A stretch of DNA of 64,000 nt, taken from contig JAFGAL010000008.1 in the NCBI GenBank assembly GCA_016933695.1, forward strand, positions 1-64,000, written 5' to 3'. Under the pieces are notes generated by a model, which ran no database searches, was not told the DNA's origin, and worked only from the letters and a program-made list of their open reading frames with translations. Numbering within the stretch: the first letter of the stretch is position 1; each line of letters opens with the position of its first letter. Of this stretch, positions 55,194 to 64,000 are shown piece after piece. The position numbers and the translations under genes were made by a program. Origin of the DNA: Candidatus Zixiibacteriota bacterium. GTDB taxonomy: Bacteria; Zixibacteria; MSB-5A5; GN15; PGXB01.

Positions 55194-57449
55194 TTATTCG
55201 GCACAGCCTATTTGCGGGACAAAACTCCCGTCGCCGTATACGTAATTGATCACGCCGAGAGTATCCAGCAGATTGATTGCGCAGTCGGCGTTGGCGTCGG
55301 CGAATCGCGGCTTGGTCGGCGCCGGACCGTCATTGTAGAGAAAATCGATCACGAATAAAATGTCCAGCAGATTCAACTGCCTATCGAGATTGGCATCGCC
55401 GGGAATCCCGTCGCCCTGTGCAAAAAACATGGTCATCTCAAGCGTGTCCCGCACCGCCGGATTGTTCCGGTCGCGCGCCTCCAGCATGAACGTGAACTCC
55501 CCCATCACCTTGGGCAGACCGGAGATGACGCCGGTCAGTGTATCAAGCGTCAGACCGAACGGCACATAGGTGTGACTCACGGTTTTGTACACCTGCTCCC
55601 CGGAGCCGCCGCGCGCCGCCACGGTATCCTCGTACGGTTCGTACTGCTGGCCGGTATCGAGTGCGTTCGGCAGGATATGATAGGTCCAGCTCTCTTCGGT
55701 TGCATAGCGCAAAATCCAGAGGGCGGGATCGAGAGTCACGGCGATCGGCTCGAAATCGGTTCTGAGAGTATAAATCGAGTCGCGCGAGTCGTTGAACACG
55801 GTCAGCGTTTCGGCAGGCGCAGACGCATACGTCATCTCGAAATCAACCGGCATAACAAACACTCTCGGATTGGTCATCTGCACCTGACGGAGACGGATAT
55901 ACGTAAGCCAGGAACCGTCGGACGGGTCTTGTTCGATAAAGTGTTCATGGACATAGTCGGGACGATAGGTGCCGTACAACCATTCGTCGAATAAATAATC
56001 CAATTCCTGCCCGTAAACCGACTCGCAAACACTCTCGAAAAACTCCGAGTTGGCATGGCTGTATTTTGCGGAGCTGTTGGCGTAGGCATGTAAAATCGCG
56101 AAAAAGTCATCGTCACCGACCACCCCGCGTAACATGTGCAACAGCCAGGCTCCCTTATCGTACGCGGCAAGGTCGAAAATGCTGTCGAGACATGATGTAT
56201 TAAACCGGTAAATCGTTTCTCCGTCGGGGTAATCTATCCACTCCATATATTGCTTAACGGGAACGCTGTCAATGGCATCGAAATACAACGCTTCGGCATA
56301 CGTTGCAAATCCTTCATTGAGCCAGATATCATGCCAGGTTTCACAGGTAATCATGTCCCCCCACCATTGATGCGCAAGTTCATGTGAAATTAACGACTGG
56401 AAATAACCTGTCCATCTGCCGGACATCGATGAACAGGTCTGGTGTTCCAAACCGCCGGGGCTTTCAAAACTGGCATGGCCGTATTTCTCGTTAATAAATG
56501 GATACTCCCCGAACATCCCGGCAAAAATCGTGATAATGTCCGGTGTGATATTGTACGTTTCCAGTGAATGATTGTACATCCAGGGATACACATGATGAAC
56601 GATTTCCATCGAATCAGTCGGGCTGTAATGATAATAATTCGTCCAGACCTTGTATTTCGAAATGGCAAGGGAAAACAGGTACGCGGCAATCGGATACCGC
56701 TCTTCATAGGTAAACGTCCAGGTTCCGTCGCCGTTGCGGGTGGTGTCAATTAGCTTGCCGTTCGACGCTAAGTACAACGCGGTGTCACACGTAATGATAA
56801 TATCCATGGAATCGGCTTTATCATCGGGACGATCCTTGCACGGCCACCAGGAGTGAGCCATGTACGGCTCCGACAGTGACGTTATCACCAGTATGCCGGA
56901 GTGCCAGTCAAACAGCAATCCCGTGGCGAATTCATCGCCATCCAGGATTCGTGCCGGCGATCCATGATATTCGACCGTCACGGCGAATGTCTCACCGGTG
57001 TCGTACACCCGGTCCAGTTCCACATCCAGCGATTCTCCGCTAAAAGAATATGGCGTCGCCACACCTGACATGTACACCGAATCGATCGTGAGACTGTCAT
57101 GAAAATCGAGATCAAGCGAATCGAGACCGTCAACCAGCGATTGACCGACGATCAGGACCGCTCCGTCGATAGATTCCGTCGGGACGTCAACACTCAGTTC
57201 CACCCGGTAAAAAGCTACGTCATAATCGGACTGGTCGGATCGTGACGGCTTGGCGACGCTTTGAATCGCCCAACTTCTTTCCAAACTCCGGGCTTTGAGT
57301 TTGGCGAGAATCGTGTGAAATTCGGATGGGGTCAGCGGACGTTCCTCGCCGATTATCTCCGCGATGTCATTGGCAAATACGGTTGCAAGAGATTGCCAAA
57401 GGATAAAAATCGCCGCTACCAGTGTCAAGGCATACATTCTGGCTTTCAT
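55194..57449 (-). CDS. Secreted M1-family metallopeptidase with dockerin-like C-terminus
   Basis: 751 residues. A signal peptide (RMYALTLVAAIFILWQSLATVFA) is followed by the M1 beta-sheet domain and catalytic domain. The substrate motif reads PGGLEHQT (GAMEN equivalent), the zinc site is HELAHQWWGDMITCETW with the third ligand in WLNEGFATYAEAL, all intact. The C-terminal third has an Ig-like region (PFGLTLDTLTGVISGLPKVMG, putative cadherin-type) and two calcium-loop repeats (GDANLDRQLNLLDILFVI; ADANADCAINLLDTLGVI) of dockerin type I. M1 enzymes release N-terminal residues; here it would be exported. A weak Shine-Dalgarno precedes this ATG and a strong one precedes an overlapping upstream ORF (57367-57531). 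Confidence 0.92.
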   Translation of the reverse strand: MKARMYALTLVAAIFILWQSLATVFANDIAEIIGEERPLTPSEFHTILAKLKARSLERSWAIQSVAKPSRSDQSDYDVAFYRVELSVDVPTESIDGAVLIVGQSLVDGLDSLDLDFHDSLTIDSVYMSGVATPYSFSGESLDVELDRVYDTGETFAVTVEYHGSPARILDGDEFATGLLFDWHSGILVITSLSEPYMAHSWWPCKDRPDDKADSMDIIITCDTALYLASNGKLIDTTRNGDGTWTFTYEERYPIAAYLFSLAISKYKVWTNYYHYSPTDSMEIVHHVYPWMYNHSLETYNITPDIITIFAGMFGEYPFINEKYGHASFESPGGLEHQTCSSMSGRWTGYFQSLISHELAHQWWGDMITCETWHDIWLNEGFATYAEALYFDAIDSVPVKQYMEWIDYPDGETIYRFNTSCLDSIFDLAAYDKGAWLLHMLRGVVGDDDFFAILHAYANSSAKYSHANSEFFESVCESVYGQELDYLFDEWLYGTYRPDYVHEHFIEQDPSDGSWLTYIRLRQVQMTNPRVFVMPVDFEMTYASAPAETLTVFNDSRDSIYTLRTDFEPIAVTLDPALWILRYATEESWTYHILPNALDTGQQYEPYEDTVAARGGSGEQVYKTVSHTYVPFGLTLDTLTGVISGLPKVMGEFTFMLEARDRNNPAVRDTLEMTMFFAQGDGIPGDANLDRQLNLLDILFVIDFLYNDGPAPTKPRFADANADCAINLLDTLGVINYVYGDGSFVPQIGCAE

Positions 57450-57531
57450 AATGGGTATCCCATGCGATGGGCATGATCATATGGCGTGAAGATCTCAACT
57501 GGAAGATGCCCATCATTGTGATGTTACACAT
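57367..57531 (-). CDS. Possible 54-codon upstream ORF overlapping the M1 peptidase start
   Basis: The ATG at 57531 has GGAGG at 6-nt spacing, much better than the peptidase start at 57449. The frame differs from the peptidase and stops at 57367, inside it. The peptide (MCNITMMGIFQLRSS...) matches no family I recognise. It could be a leader coupling translation to the peptidase, or the Shine-Dalgarno may be coincidental. Confidence 0.25.
   Translation of the reverse strand: MCNITMMGIFQLRSSRHMIMPIAWDTHYESQNVCLDTGSGDFYPLAISCNRICQ
57466..57514 (-). promoter_or_regulatory. Inverted repeat in the M1 peptidase 5' leader
   Basis: GATGGGCAT (57466-57474) and ATGCCCATC (57506-57514) form a perfect 9-bp pair around a 31-nt loop, immediately before the peptidase ATG and inside the upstream ORF. 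It could mask the start. Confidence 0.4.
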
Positions 57532-57588
57532 TTATTTCCTCCAATCACTCAGTTGAGTATGGCGCGCGTATCTTTCACCCATTTGGAT

Positions 57589-57619
57589 AAAAAAAAGCCG
57601 CCTTGAACCAGGCGGCTTT
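57589..57619 (-). terminator. Intrinsic terminator after the BACON/dockerin protein gene
   Basis: Minus strand: AAAGCCGCC-TGGTTCAA-GGCGGCTTTTTTTT, 19 nt past the stop codon. Confidence 0.92.
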
Positions 57620-57637
57620 GAACTTCGGTTGCTTTGT

Positions 57638-60043
57638 TTAATACGGGTTACCGCATAACGGCGGACCACCCATGTACAGGTACTGGATAATCAACTGCAG
57701 GTCGATCAGATTAACCCGATAGTCGCAATTGCAGTCCCCCACGATCATCTCGGGTATCGGTGAAACACCGCTTCCCATATACAGGAAATAGATCAAATCC
57801 AACAGATCAATCAGATTGATCAGCCCGTCATAGTTGACATCGCCGTGCAGTTTCCACACCCACAGCTTGAAACCGATCTTCACCGGTGTGTTGGTGGCAT
57901 CGGGCGACAGAATAAAACAGGAATCGTTGTACTCGCCCATCACTATCCCATACCCGTTGGGGATGAACTCTATCAGCCAGGGATAACTGATGGAATCGGG
58001 GGTGACGATCGTCGATCCCACCCAGGAAACGGTTTCATCAAGCTCCCATTCCATGCACCCCGGGTTCTCGTTGTCGACACTGAGGTACTTAATTTTCCCC
58101 GTTTTGTTTTCCTGGCAGGCCATTTCATAAAAAGTATTGCCGACCCAGATCGTCGGATCGGTATCGGTCGGCAGAATGTTCATATAAACCGGCAGGGAGA
58201 ACGGGTTATTGATGGCATTGATCGCATACAAGACGATACTGTCCGCATACAATCCCTGCGGATATCCCTCGTATCCGACATCGCAACGCACCTGTGTTCC
58301 GTGTGATCCGGTCATGGTATTGGGAACCATCCACTCCGGATAATGCGTGATTTCCCAGTTTAACGCGTCCCCGCCGGCATTATATACGATAAAGGCGGGA
58401 CCGGGCGGTTCGACAAAATCGATTCCCTGATGGCATTCGTAAAATTCCGCATAGAGCGAATCCCGACTGATAAAAAACTCCGCCGCTTCGGAGACGACAT
58501 GAAAATGCAGTTCCACCGGAATCGGCGAATTGACCGCTTCATCGGAATACACCCAGATCGTATCATAGAAATCCTCCGGCGGGTCGCCGTTGAGGATTTT
58601 GAATTCCAAATCGACCGTCTGCGGCACGGTGCCGGACGACGGTGTCATGTACAAAACCCGGGGGGAATTTTCCTCGAGATAATAGGTCATCGAACCGGCG
58701 CCGTCATTGTAAATCGTGAATTGACGGTTGGCCGGTGAACCCGGCGGAATCTCCACGATAATGAAAATGGACGGCGAATCGACCGCCAGTACCGGCAGAT
58801 CGGATGCGATTTCCAACCGCACCACCGCCTTCTGCGGATCGTTGGTCGCGGCCGGATCGGACACCACCACCGTATCGTAGTATATGCCAAACGACATCCC
58901 GGTAATATCGACCGAAAGTGTAACGTCGCCGTCATCAACACCCGAGGTCGGGAACAGCGACAGCCAAGTCGAGGAATTGGACGCCGTCCAGTTCAACACA
59001 CCCGCACCGACATTGGCGACATGCAACACCTGATCGTCGGGATTGGCAGAATCGGCAATGGCGCTGAAATAAAACTGGGTCGGATTGATCGCAATGACCG
59101 GCGGCGGCTCGGTCAGGGTCAGCATGACCGGTACCTTGATCGGGCTGTTGCCTGCGGCCGGATCAGAGACCACAATGGTATCTTTGTACACGCCGGAGGG
59201 CATGCCGGAGATGTTCACCGTAATCTGCACCGTTGACGGGATATTGGTTACCGAACCGAACGCCGGTTGCACCAACAGCCAGCTGGAATCCCAGGTGGCG
59301 GTCCAGCTCAGGGTTCCGGCGCCGACATTGTCGATGGTCAACACCTGCGGGCCTGGCCCGGAACTGCCGGCCAGGGCGCTGAAATTCAGAGAGGTCGGCA
59401 CGACATCGATCACCGGCGGAACATTGTCGGCGACATTCCAGCAATACGGGCCGCCATACTCCGGTGACTGCGGCGGCGACCACAGCCAGTCATAGGTCGG
59501 ATTGGCATGGGCAATCGAGTCGATACAAAACACGCCGTCCTCTTCGATTCGCAATCCCATCTGCATATGCAGTTTTTCAATTCCCTCCGATGGCCACCCC
59601 GGAAGCGGCGGAGTCAGCGGCAGGGCGATCGTGGTATGATTGATCGTATCCGGCAGAACACCGTCCCAGCTGTCCAGACGGAAGTTATTGGACGCGTTCC
59701 AGAAAATGCTGTCTCCGGGCACCGCGGCTTTCTGGAAACCGTTCATCAGTAAAATCGATCCATCCGGGATCTGAGCCGGATCGCCGCCGATATTGCGATG
59801 CACGATACTGGTGATACTGGCGTCGGGGCTGTACAGACCGTAGGTGGCACTGAATCCGAAACAGGTTGACCCGCTGCTCTGGGTCATGTAAAAATCAAGG
59901 GTGAAATCCTGGTTTTTCTTGATATACCCGGGGGCCAGCTCCGGGTTGGCTTCGGTCCGGATAATGACATTTCCGGCCTGGACTTCTCCCACCGCCATCA
60001 GCGCGAGGAGAAACAAGGTTAGGACTGCATACTTCCTTTGCAT
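57638..60043 (-). CDS. Secreted protein with about five BACON-like Ig repeats and a dockerin-like end
   Basis: 801 residues. Signal peptide (RKYAVLTLFLLALMAVGEVQA), an N-terminal ~200-residue beta domain (DFTLDFYMTQSSGSTCFGFSATYG), then repeats of ~95 residues: each starts like PTSLNFSALAG or PTQFYFSAIAD, carries NVGAGTLSWTATWDSSWL and ends with GVYKDTIVVSDPAA-type strands. Repeats 1 and 2 are most alike, 3-5 diverge. The C-terminus has two calcium-loop repeats (GDVNYDGLINLIDLLDLI; GDCNCDYRVNLIDLQLII). No catalytic motif is visible, so surface adhesion or glycan/protein binding is likely. GGGAG precedes the ATG. A strong promoter lies ~310 nt upstream, giving a long leader. Confidence 0.88.
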   Translation of the reverse strand: MQRKYAVLTLFLLALMAVGEVQAGNVIIRTEANPELAPGYIKKNQDFTLDFYMTQSSGSTCFGFSATYGLYSPDASITSIVHRNIGGDPAQIPDGSILLMNGFQKAAVPGDSIFWNASNNFRLDSWDGVLPDTINHTTIALPLTPPLPGWPSEGIEKLHMQMGLRIEEDGVFCIDSIAHANPTYDWLWSPPQSPEYGGPYCWNVADNVPPVIDVVPTSLNFSALAGSSGPGPQVLTIDNVGAGTLSWTATWDSSWLLVQPAFGSVTNIPSTVQITVNISGMPSGVYKDTIVVSDPAAGNSPIKVPVMLTLTEPPPVIAINPTQFYFSAIADSANPDDQVLHVANVGAGVLNWTASNSSTWLSLFPTSGVDDGDVTLSVDITGMSFGIYYDTVVVSDPAATNDPQKAVVRLEIASDLPVLAVDSPSIFIIVEIPPGSPANRQFTIYNDGAGSMTYYLEENSPRVLYMTPSSGTVPQTVDLEFKILNGDPPEDFYDTIWVYSDEAVNSPIPVELHFHVVSEAAEFFISRDSLYAEFYECHQGIDFVEPPGPAFIVYNAGGDALNWEITHYPEWMVPNTMTGSHGTQVRCDVGYEGYPQGLYADSIVLYAINAINNPFSLPVYMNILPTDTDPTIWVGNTFYEMACQENKTGKIKYLSVDNENPGCMEWELDETVSWVGSTIVTPDSISYPWLIEFIPNGYGIVMGEYNDSCFILSPDATNTPVKIGFKLWVWKLHGDVNYDGLINLIDLLDLIYFLYMGSGVSPIPEMIVGDCNCDYRVNLIDLQLIIQYLYMGGPPLCGNPY

Positions 60044-60430
60044 ATTACACTCCCATTGGGTAATGTGAAAAAATCCTGTCTTCGGTGACTGTCGGGTGGT
60101 GTGTTTTTCTATTCACGTTAGAAAGTAACACTTACATACTTGGTTACTGTTACCGTTGCGTTAAAAGATGAGAAAGACGGCAGGTATCTCTATCGCTTCT
60201 CATCATTGTCAACCAGCGACCAGGGATTCGGATTATCACGTCAGGTTCTGTCAACAGGACGATTCGGAAAACCGACACTCCCGTGTTTAACCGGTGGAAG
60301 TTGGGAGTAAGATTCGATGTAAAAATCGATAATAATTACCCTGCTCTGCTTGAATAAAATATACCCCTCAACCCCGGATTATGTCAAGGGAAATCATTGG
60401 ACGCCAACTGGCGGGATTTGAGGAAGAGAC
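60044..60430. other. 387-nt gene-free region, long 5' leader of the BACON/dockerin gene
   Basis: Holds the promoter at 60358-60387 and about 300 nt of probable minus-strand leader with no ORF of note. A second TTGACA occurs within it on the minus strand (around 60205-60210) with a poor -10. No RNA family is recognised. Confidence 0.55.
60358..60387 (-). promoter_or_regulatory. Predicted sigma70 promoter for the BACON/dockerin gene
   Basis: Minus strand: TTGACA (60382-60387), 18-nt spacer, TATATT (60358-60363). The start would be near 60351, about 310 nt before the ATG. Confidence 0.55.
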
Positions 60431-62905
60431 TTACTTTTTGCGGCGGGATTTGGCCGCGATGCGCTTGGTGGGCTTGGTTTTCTTACGCTTTTTCGCCTTT
60501 TCGATTTCCTGCGCGAAGATTTTTTCGAGGGTGTAACTCGACGGAACAAAGTCCATCAACGCCTGTTCAAACAGCTCATCGACGGTGTCCAGATAGAAAA
60601 ACCTGGTCTTTTTAATAATGGCATCAGGAAGGTTTTTCAGATCCTTCGCGTTCTCACGCGGAAGAAACACCTTGCGTATCCCGGCGCGAAACGCCGCCGA
60701 CACCTTTTCCTTGACGCCGCCGACCGGAAGCACTTTGCCGCGAAGCGTGACCTCGCCGGTCATGGCGATATCGTTGCGAATCGGCCGTTCCGCCATCAGC
60801 GACGCGATCACCAGCGAAACCGTGACACCCGCCGATGGGCCGTCCTTGGGAATCGCTCCCGATGGAAAATGAATGTGTATGTCGAATTCACTGAAATCAT
60901 TGTGGTCAATACCGAGCACGTCCGCCTTGGAACGGACATAACTGTGCGCCGCCTGAATCGATTCTTTCATCACTTCGCCCAGCGAGCCGGTCGAGGTAAC
61001 CTCGCCGCTTCCCTTTACTCGTAATCCTTCGATAATCATCAGGTCGCCGCCCATACCGGTCCACGCCAAACCGACCCCGACGCCGATTTCGGGAGCGGAA
61101 TCGGGCATTTCGGGAATATACTGCGGCGTGCCCAGGTAGGTCTCAAGTGTACGCGCGTTGACATTCCAGGTCTTTTTCGTATTGCGGTTTTTTTCGCGGG
61201 CGACATGACGACAAATCCGTTCGATCTGCCGCGTGAATGAAAGCAATCCCGCCTCAAGAGTGTAATTGCGGATGATCCGCTCCAGCCCCTCATTGCTGAA
61301 ACTCACATCGGTTTTAACCAGCCCGTGTTTTTTCAACATCTTGGGGATGATATGCTTGCGAGCTATTTCCAGTTTCTCGTTTTCGATGTATCCCGGAAGT
61401 TCGACCACTTCGAAGCGATGGCTGAACATCTCCGGAACGTCATCGACCGATTTCACCGAACAGATAAACATCGCCCTGCTCAAGTCAATCGGCACCCCGA
61501 TATAGCTGTCCAGAAAACGGGCGTTCAGACGCGGGTCGATCGCTTCCAACAACGCCAGCGGAAGCGCGGAATTGACATCCTCCGCGAAATATTCAATATC
61601 CTCGATCAAAACCACCGGATCGCACACGCCGGTCTCTTTGATTGTGCGGATAATCATCCCCGGACTGGCCCCGAGATAGGTCCGCGCGGTTCCCTTGATA
61701 TCGGGAATGTCAACCATTCCGCCCACGGAAATGCGAACGAATTTCTTGCCCAGCGCCTTGGCGATAGCCCGCGTCAGCGACGCTTTCCCGGTTCCCGGCG
61801 CGCCGGCCAGACACAGCACCGGCCCCTGGCTCGATCCGCCGGACAATTGCCGCACCGCCAGTCGTTCGAAAATCTGCTTTTTTACCTGCGGGGAACCGTA
61901 ATAATCGCGGTTGATGATTTTCTCCGTATTCTGTATGTCAGTTTTTTCCTCGGTGCATTCACTCCAGGGAATATCCAACAGCCAGTCCAGATACAGCTTG
62001 GTCGCAGCGAACTCCGCCGACGCGCTTGACAGGTGCCCCAGCCGTTCGGCCTCGACAATGGCCTGCTCGCGTGCTTCCGGCGGAAGGGATTTCTGTTTTT
62101 TATTGATCCGGCTTTTTATCTGATGAGAGATTTGGTCTTCGACGAACTCATCGCCCAGTTGACGCTTGATTTCATACAGTTGCTGTTGCAGGAAAAACCG
62201 CCGCCGCTCATCCTCGTTGCGCTCCTCAATATTGATCCGGATTTCGCGTGAAATCGTCACCCGTTCCAGTTCCGCCTGAAGAAAGTCCTGCACTTTACGC
62301 AGACGCTGATCCACACGAACAGTCTCTAAAATTACCTGTTTGGAATCGATGGGAAAATGAAAAGTCGCGGCGACTTTATCGGCAAACTGCCCGGGATGCT
62401 CCGCGTTCAGTCCGATCACATACGCCAGTTCATCGGAATAGGTCTGGTCAAAGCGGGTAATTTGTTCGATGATACCGATGATTTCGCGGCACAGTTTGTC
62501 GGTGTTTTTGGTGCGTTTGTCGCTTTCTTCGATATATCCCACCCCGGCCAGCAAATACGGACTTTCCCGTACGATTCCATGCAGGGCGATCCGCCGAACT
62601 CCCTCAAGCGAAACCACCCGGGAATCGCCGGGGCCCTCTTTCAAAGCCACGATACGGGCCGCCGTGCCGATCTGGCACAGGTCGATGTCGCGTTCACCGA
62701 TTCCCCCGCGAGGTGAAAATGTCACGCCGATCAGGTTATTGGTCCCGGCCTTGTCTTCGACCAGCGCCACATTGGACGGGCGGCCGACCTGTATCGAAAC
62801 CAGTTCCCCCGGAAAGAGAATCACCGTCTTGGCTGGAATAATGGCCAGCTCCGACGGTTCATCGGTTGCCAACAGCGGGATGCGCGACACGGTCTTGATA
62901 ATCAT
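60431..62905 (-). CDS. Lon-family protease homologue with degenerate AAA+ motifs
   Basis: 824 residues in Lon order: LAN domain ([21 protein letters not shown]), helical region, AAA+ module and LonC protease. The protease dyad is intact: Ser in [14 protein letters not shown] (~688) and Lys in [16 protein letters not shown] (~730). The ATPase is altered at four places: Walker [10 protein letters not shown] (K then A, not T), Walker [11 protein letters not shown] (ED for DE), sensor 1 FICSVKS (K where Lon has TANS) and sensor 2 [14 protein letters not shown] (L where Lon has VR). ATP hydrolysis may be weak or absent. The C-terminus is Lys/Arg-rich ([20 protein letters not shown]), suggesting nucleic acid or acidic-surface binding. 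AGAGGA precedes the ATG. Confidence 0.92.
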   Translation of the reverse strand: MIIKTVSRIPLLATDEPSELAIIPAKTVILFPGELVSIQVGRPSNVALVEDKAGTNNLIGVTFSPRGGIGERDIDLCQIGTAARIVALKEGPGDSRVVSLEGVRRIALHGIVRESPYLLAGVGYIEESDKRTKNTDKLCREIIGIIEQITRFDQTYSDELAYVIGLNAEHPGQFADKVAATFHFPIDSKQVILETVRVDQRLRKVQDFLQAELERVTISREIRINIEERNEDERRRFFLQQQLYEIKRQLGDEFVEDQISHQIKSRINKKQKSLPPEAREQAIVEAERLGHLSSASAEFAATKLYLDWLLDIPWSECTEEKTDIQNTEKIINRDYYGSPQVKKQIFERLAVRQLSGGSSQGPVLCLAGAPGTGKASLTRAIAKALGKKFVRISVGGMVDIPDIKGTARTYLGASPGMIIRTIKETGVCDPVVLIEDIEYFAEDVNSALPLALLEAIDPRLNARFLDSYIGVPIDLSRAMFICSVKSVDDVPEMFSHRFEVVELPGYIENEKLEIARKHIIPKMLKKHGLVKTDVSFSNEGLERIIRNYTLEAGLLSFTRQIERICRHVAREKNRNTKKTWNVNARTLETYLGTPQYIPEMPDSAPEIGVGVGLAWTGMGGDLMIIEGLRVKGSGEVTSTGSLGEVMKESIQAAHSYVRSKADVLGIDHNDFSEFDIHIHFPSGAIPKDGPSAGVTVSLVIASLMAERPIRNDIAMTGEVTLRGKVLPVGGVKEKVSAAFRAGIRKVFLPRENAKDLKNLPDAIIKKTRFFYLDTVDELFEQALMDFVPSSYTLEKIFAQEIEKAKKRKKTKPTKRIAAKSRRKK

Positions 62906-63017
62906 TGTTTGTCCTCTTCTATCGTATCGGTCTATCTGAAAAACTCCTAAATGACGTTACTCAAAAAAGACCGTTTCCACTGTATAAAACCGCATCCCGC
63001 AAACAGTCGTTCCCCGA

Positions 63018-64000
63018 CTATCCCGCCAAACGAGGCGCCAAACGCTCGGCAAGAACCCGTAACTCGAAATCCGGATGATTCTTAAGATTTTCCAGATTAA
63101 TCCGGATCTGCGACGGCTCCAGATCGAGCCGATAATAGCCCAGACGATTATTCTCGAAAATCCCCCACGGAATTCCCGCGTCCCGATTCATCTCCTGTTT
63201 GAGGCGGTATAAATACCGCGCCTGATTGAAACCCGCCTCGATGTCATCCTTATACACCCATCCCTTGGCATCCAGCAGGCGAAAACAGGCCAGTTTGGTG
63301 AGATATTTGAATGATTTCCCGGTCAGGCGCACCGGAAAACCGTCGACCCGAACCAGATACCGCTCCCGTTCATAGGAGCCGTCAAGTTCGACCACGCTCG
63401 GATTCGCACCGGGTTTCGCCGGCGCGGCATACGGGCGGCCGCCCGTAATATCGGTGTACTGTACGGCATTATGCATACCATCCTCCTGTTTGTTCATGTT
63501 ATTTTTGTCGTGTAATTTGTCATACCTGGATTGAGAAATAATACCGGGAACCATCACTTCACGCGGGGCAATCATGAAATCCCGGCGCGATATAATTCCG
63601 CTGTCGGCCAGCCGCTTGTAGTCGGAACGATTGAGAATATCCCCGGCGAAATAATACAAATCGCGCACGCGGCAGTCGATGCCGTGTTGCACCCGAAAGG
63701 CATAATCACCCAGCAGGGCCGGAAACGACGATTGACAATCATCGGCTTCAATCAAACGTCCCAGCGCCCCCAATAGCCACGCCGCGGTCTCGGCCAGATT
63801 GACAATTTGACCGTGATGAAGCCGATAGCGGTGTTCCAATTGCTCCAGCGGAATTTCGTCGGCCCAGTCGCTGAGGACAAATACCGCCTTCAATACGGCT
63901 GTTGTGCGATAATCCAGACGCTGTCGTCCCAGATCGAAATCCATATAGGGACCGATGTCACCGATATAATCGGCGAACTTCTCGTACAGGACCCGTTCAT
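63018..64000 (-). CDS. Ski2-like DEAD/DEAH helicase, C-terminal part, with winged-helix tail (5' end outside window)
   Basis: The frame stays open to the window edge (upstream codons read ERVLYEKFADYIGDIGPYMDFDL), so the track Met at 63944 is internal. Residues up to ~140 resemble the C-terminal helical domain of Ski2/Hel308-type helicases: VLSDWADEIPLEQLEHRYRLHHGQIVNLAETAAWLLGAL and a helix-hairpin-like YKRLADSGIISRRDFM. A flexible linker (~165-195, rich in N, G, P and A) leads to a ~110-residue region (VDGFPVRLTGKSFKYLTKLACFRLLDAKGWVYKDDIEAG) like an OmpR-type winged helix. The ATPase core would lie beyond the window. The full domain order is unknown. Confidence 0.78.
   Translation of the reverse strand, partial: ERVLYEKFADYIGDIGPYMDFDLGRQRLDYRTTAVLKAVFVLSDWADEIPLEQLEHRYRLHHGQIVNLAETAAWLLGALGRLIEADDCQSSFPALLGDYAFRVQHGIDCRVRDLYYFAGDILNRSDYKRLADSGIISRRDFMIAPREVMVPGIISQSRYDKLHDKNNMNKQEDGMHNAVQYTDITGGRPYAAPAKPGANPSVVELDGSYERERYLVRVDGFPVRLTGKSFKYLTKLACFRLLDAKGWVYKDDIEAGFNQARYLYRLKQEMNRDAGIPWGIFENNRLGYYRLDLEPSQIRINLENLKNHPDFELRVLAERLAPRLAG

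Overview
The window looks like a chromosomal segment of an uncultured diderm bacterium of the FCB type, most like candidate phylum Zixibacteria. This is inference from gene content, not a search. Lipid A and core export/assembly genes (MsbA-like ABC transporter, two GT9 heptosyltransferases, a WaaE-like GT2) show an LPS outer membrane. One secreted protein ends in a T9SS/FlgD-type tail, and two others end in paired dockerin-like GDxNxDxxxN repeats, a combination common in Zixibacteria-like genomes. Pyruvate:ferredoxin oxidoreductase, Pta, citrate synthase and two FAD-linked hydroxyacid oxidases suggest a facultative or anaerobic heterotroph. No rRNA, tRNA, CRISPR array, prophage or insertion sequence was seen, and coding density is high.

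Layout. 1-471 is the tail of a TPR protein. 488-7482 is a minus-strand run: (p)ppGpp synthetase/hydrolase Rel, a GT-C membrane protein, a zinc-ribbon/TPR protein, ComF, XerD and a GGDEF-variant protein. 7578-12484 is an LPS operon (MsbA-like, GT9, GT9, GT2). 12565-17290 holds a lipoprotein, an M50 protease, glutamate dehydrogenase, 3-methyladenine glycosylase, a PHP phosphatase and an MBL hydrolase. On the plus strand follow prfB (with the programmed +1 frameshift) and pta, then a C1A peptidase gene broken by an in-frame TGA on the minus strand. 22656-31895 is a plus-strand metabolic stretch: flotillin, an aminotransferase fused to an HprK/PEPCK-like domain, ndk, a PEPCK-like protein, FmdB, a GlcD-like oxidase and citrate synthase.

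31943-37295 has two tandem sensor kinases preceded by a structured RNA candidate, and trxB. 37405-40707 has CobO and a large FAD/Fe-S oxidase. On the plus strand follow an Rrf2 regulator, dcd, PFOR, a small beta-barrel candidate and a TolB-like protein. 47859-55071 (minus) holds PepA, an HDOD protein with a lone DHp helix, a degenerate kinase-receiver hybrid and MiaB. 55194-60043 has two secreted dockerin-bearing proteins. The window closes with a Lon homologue whose ATPase motifs are all altered and the 3' part of a Ski2-like helicase with a winged-helix tail.

Most unusual items: the aminotransferase::HprK-like fusion beside ndk and a PEPCK homologue; the Lon with an intact Ser-Lys dyad but degenerate AAA motifs; the roughly 220-nt structured leader/ncRNA before the sensor kinases, with mutually exclusive terminator and antiterminator pairings; and the neighbouring HDOD-DHp and pseudo-kinase-REC genes, which could form a split signalling pair.
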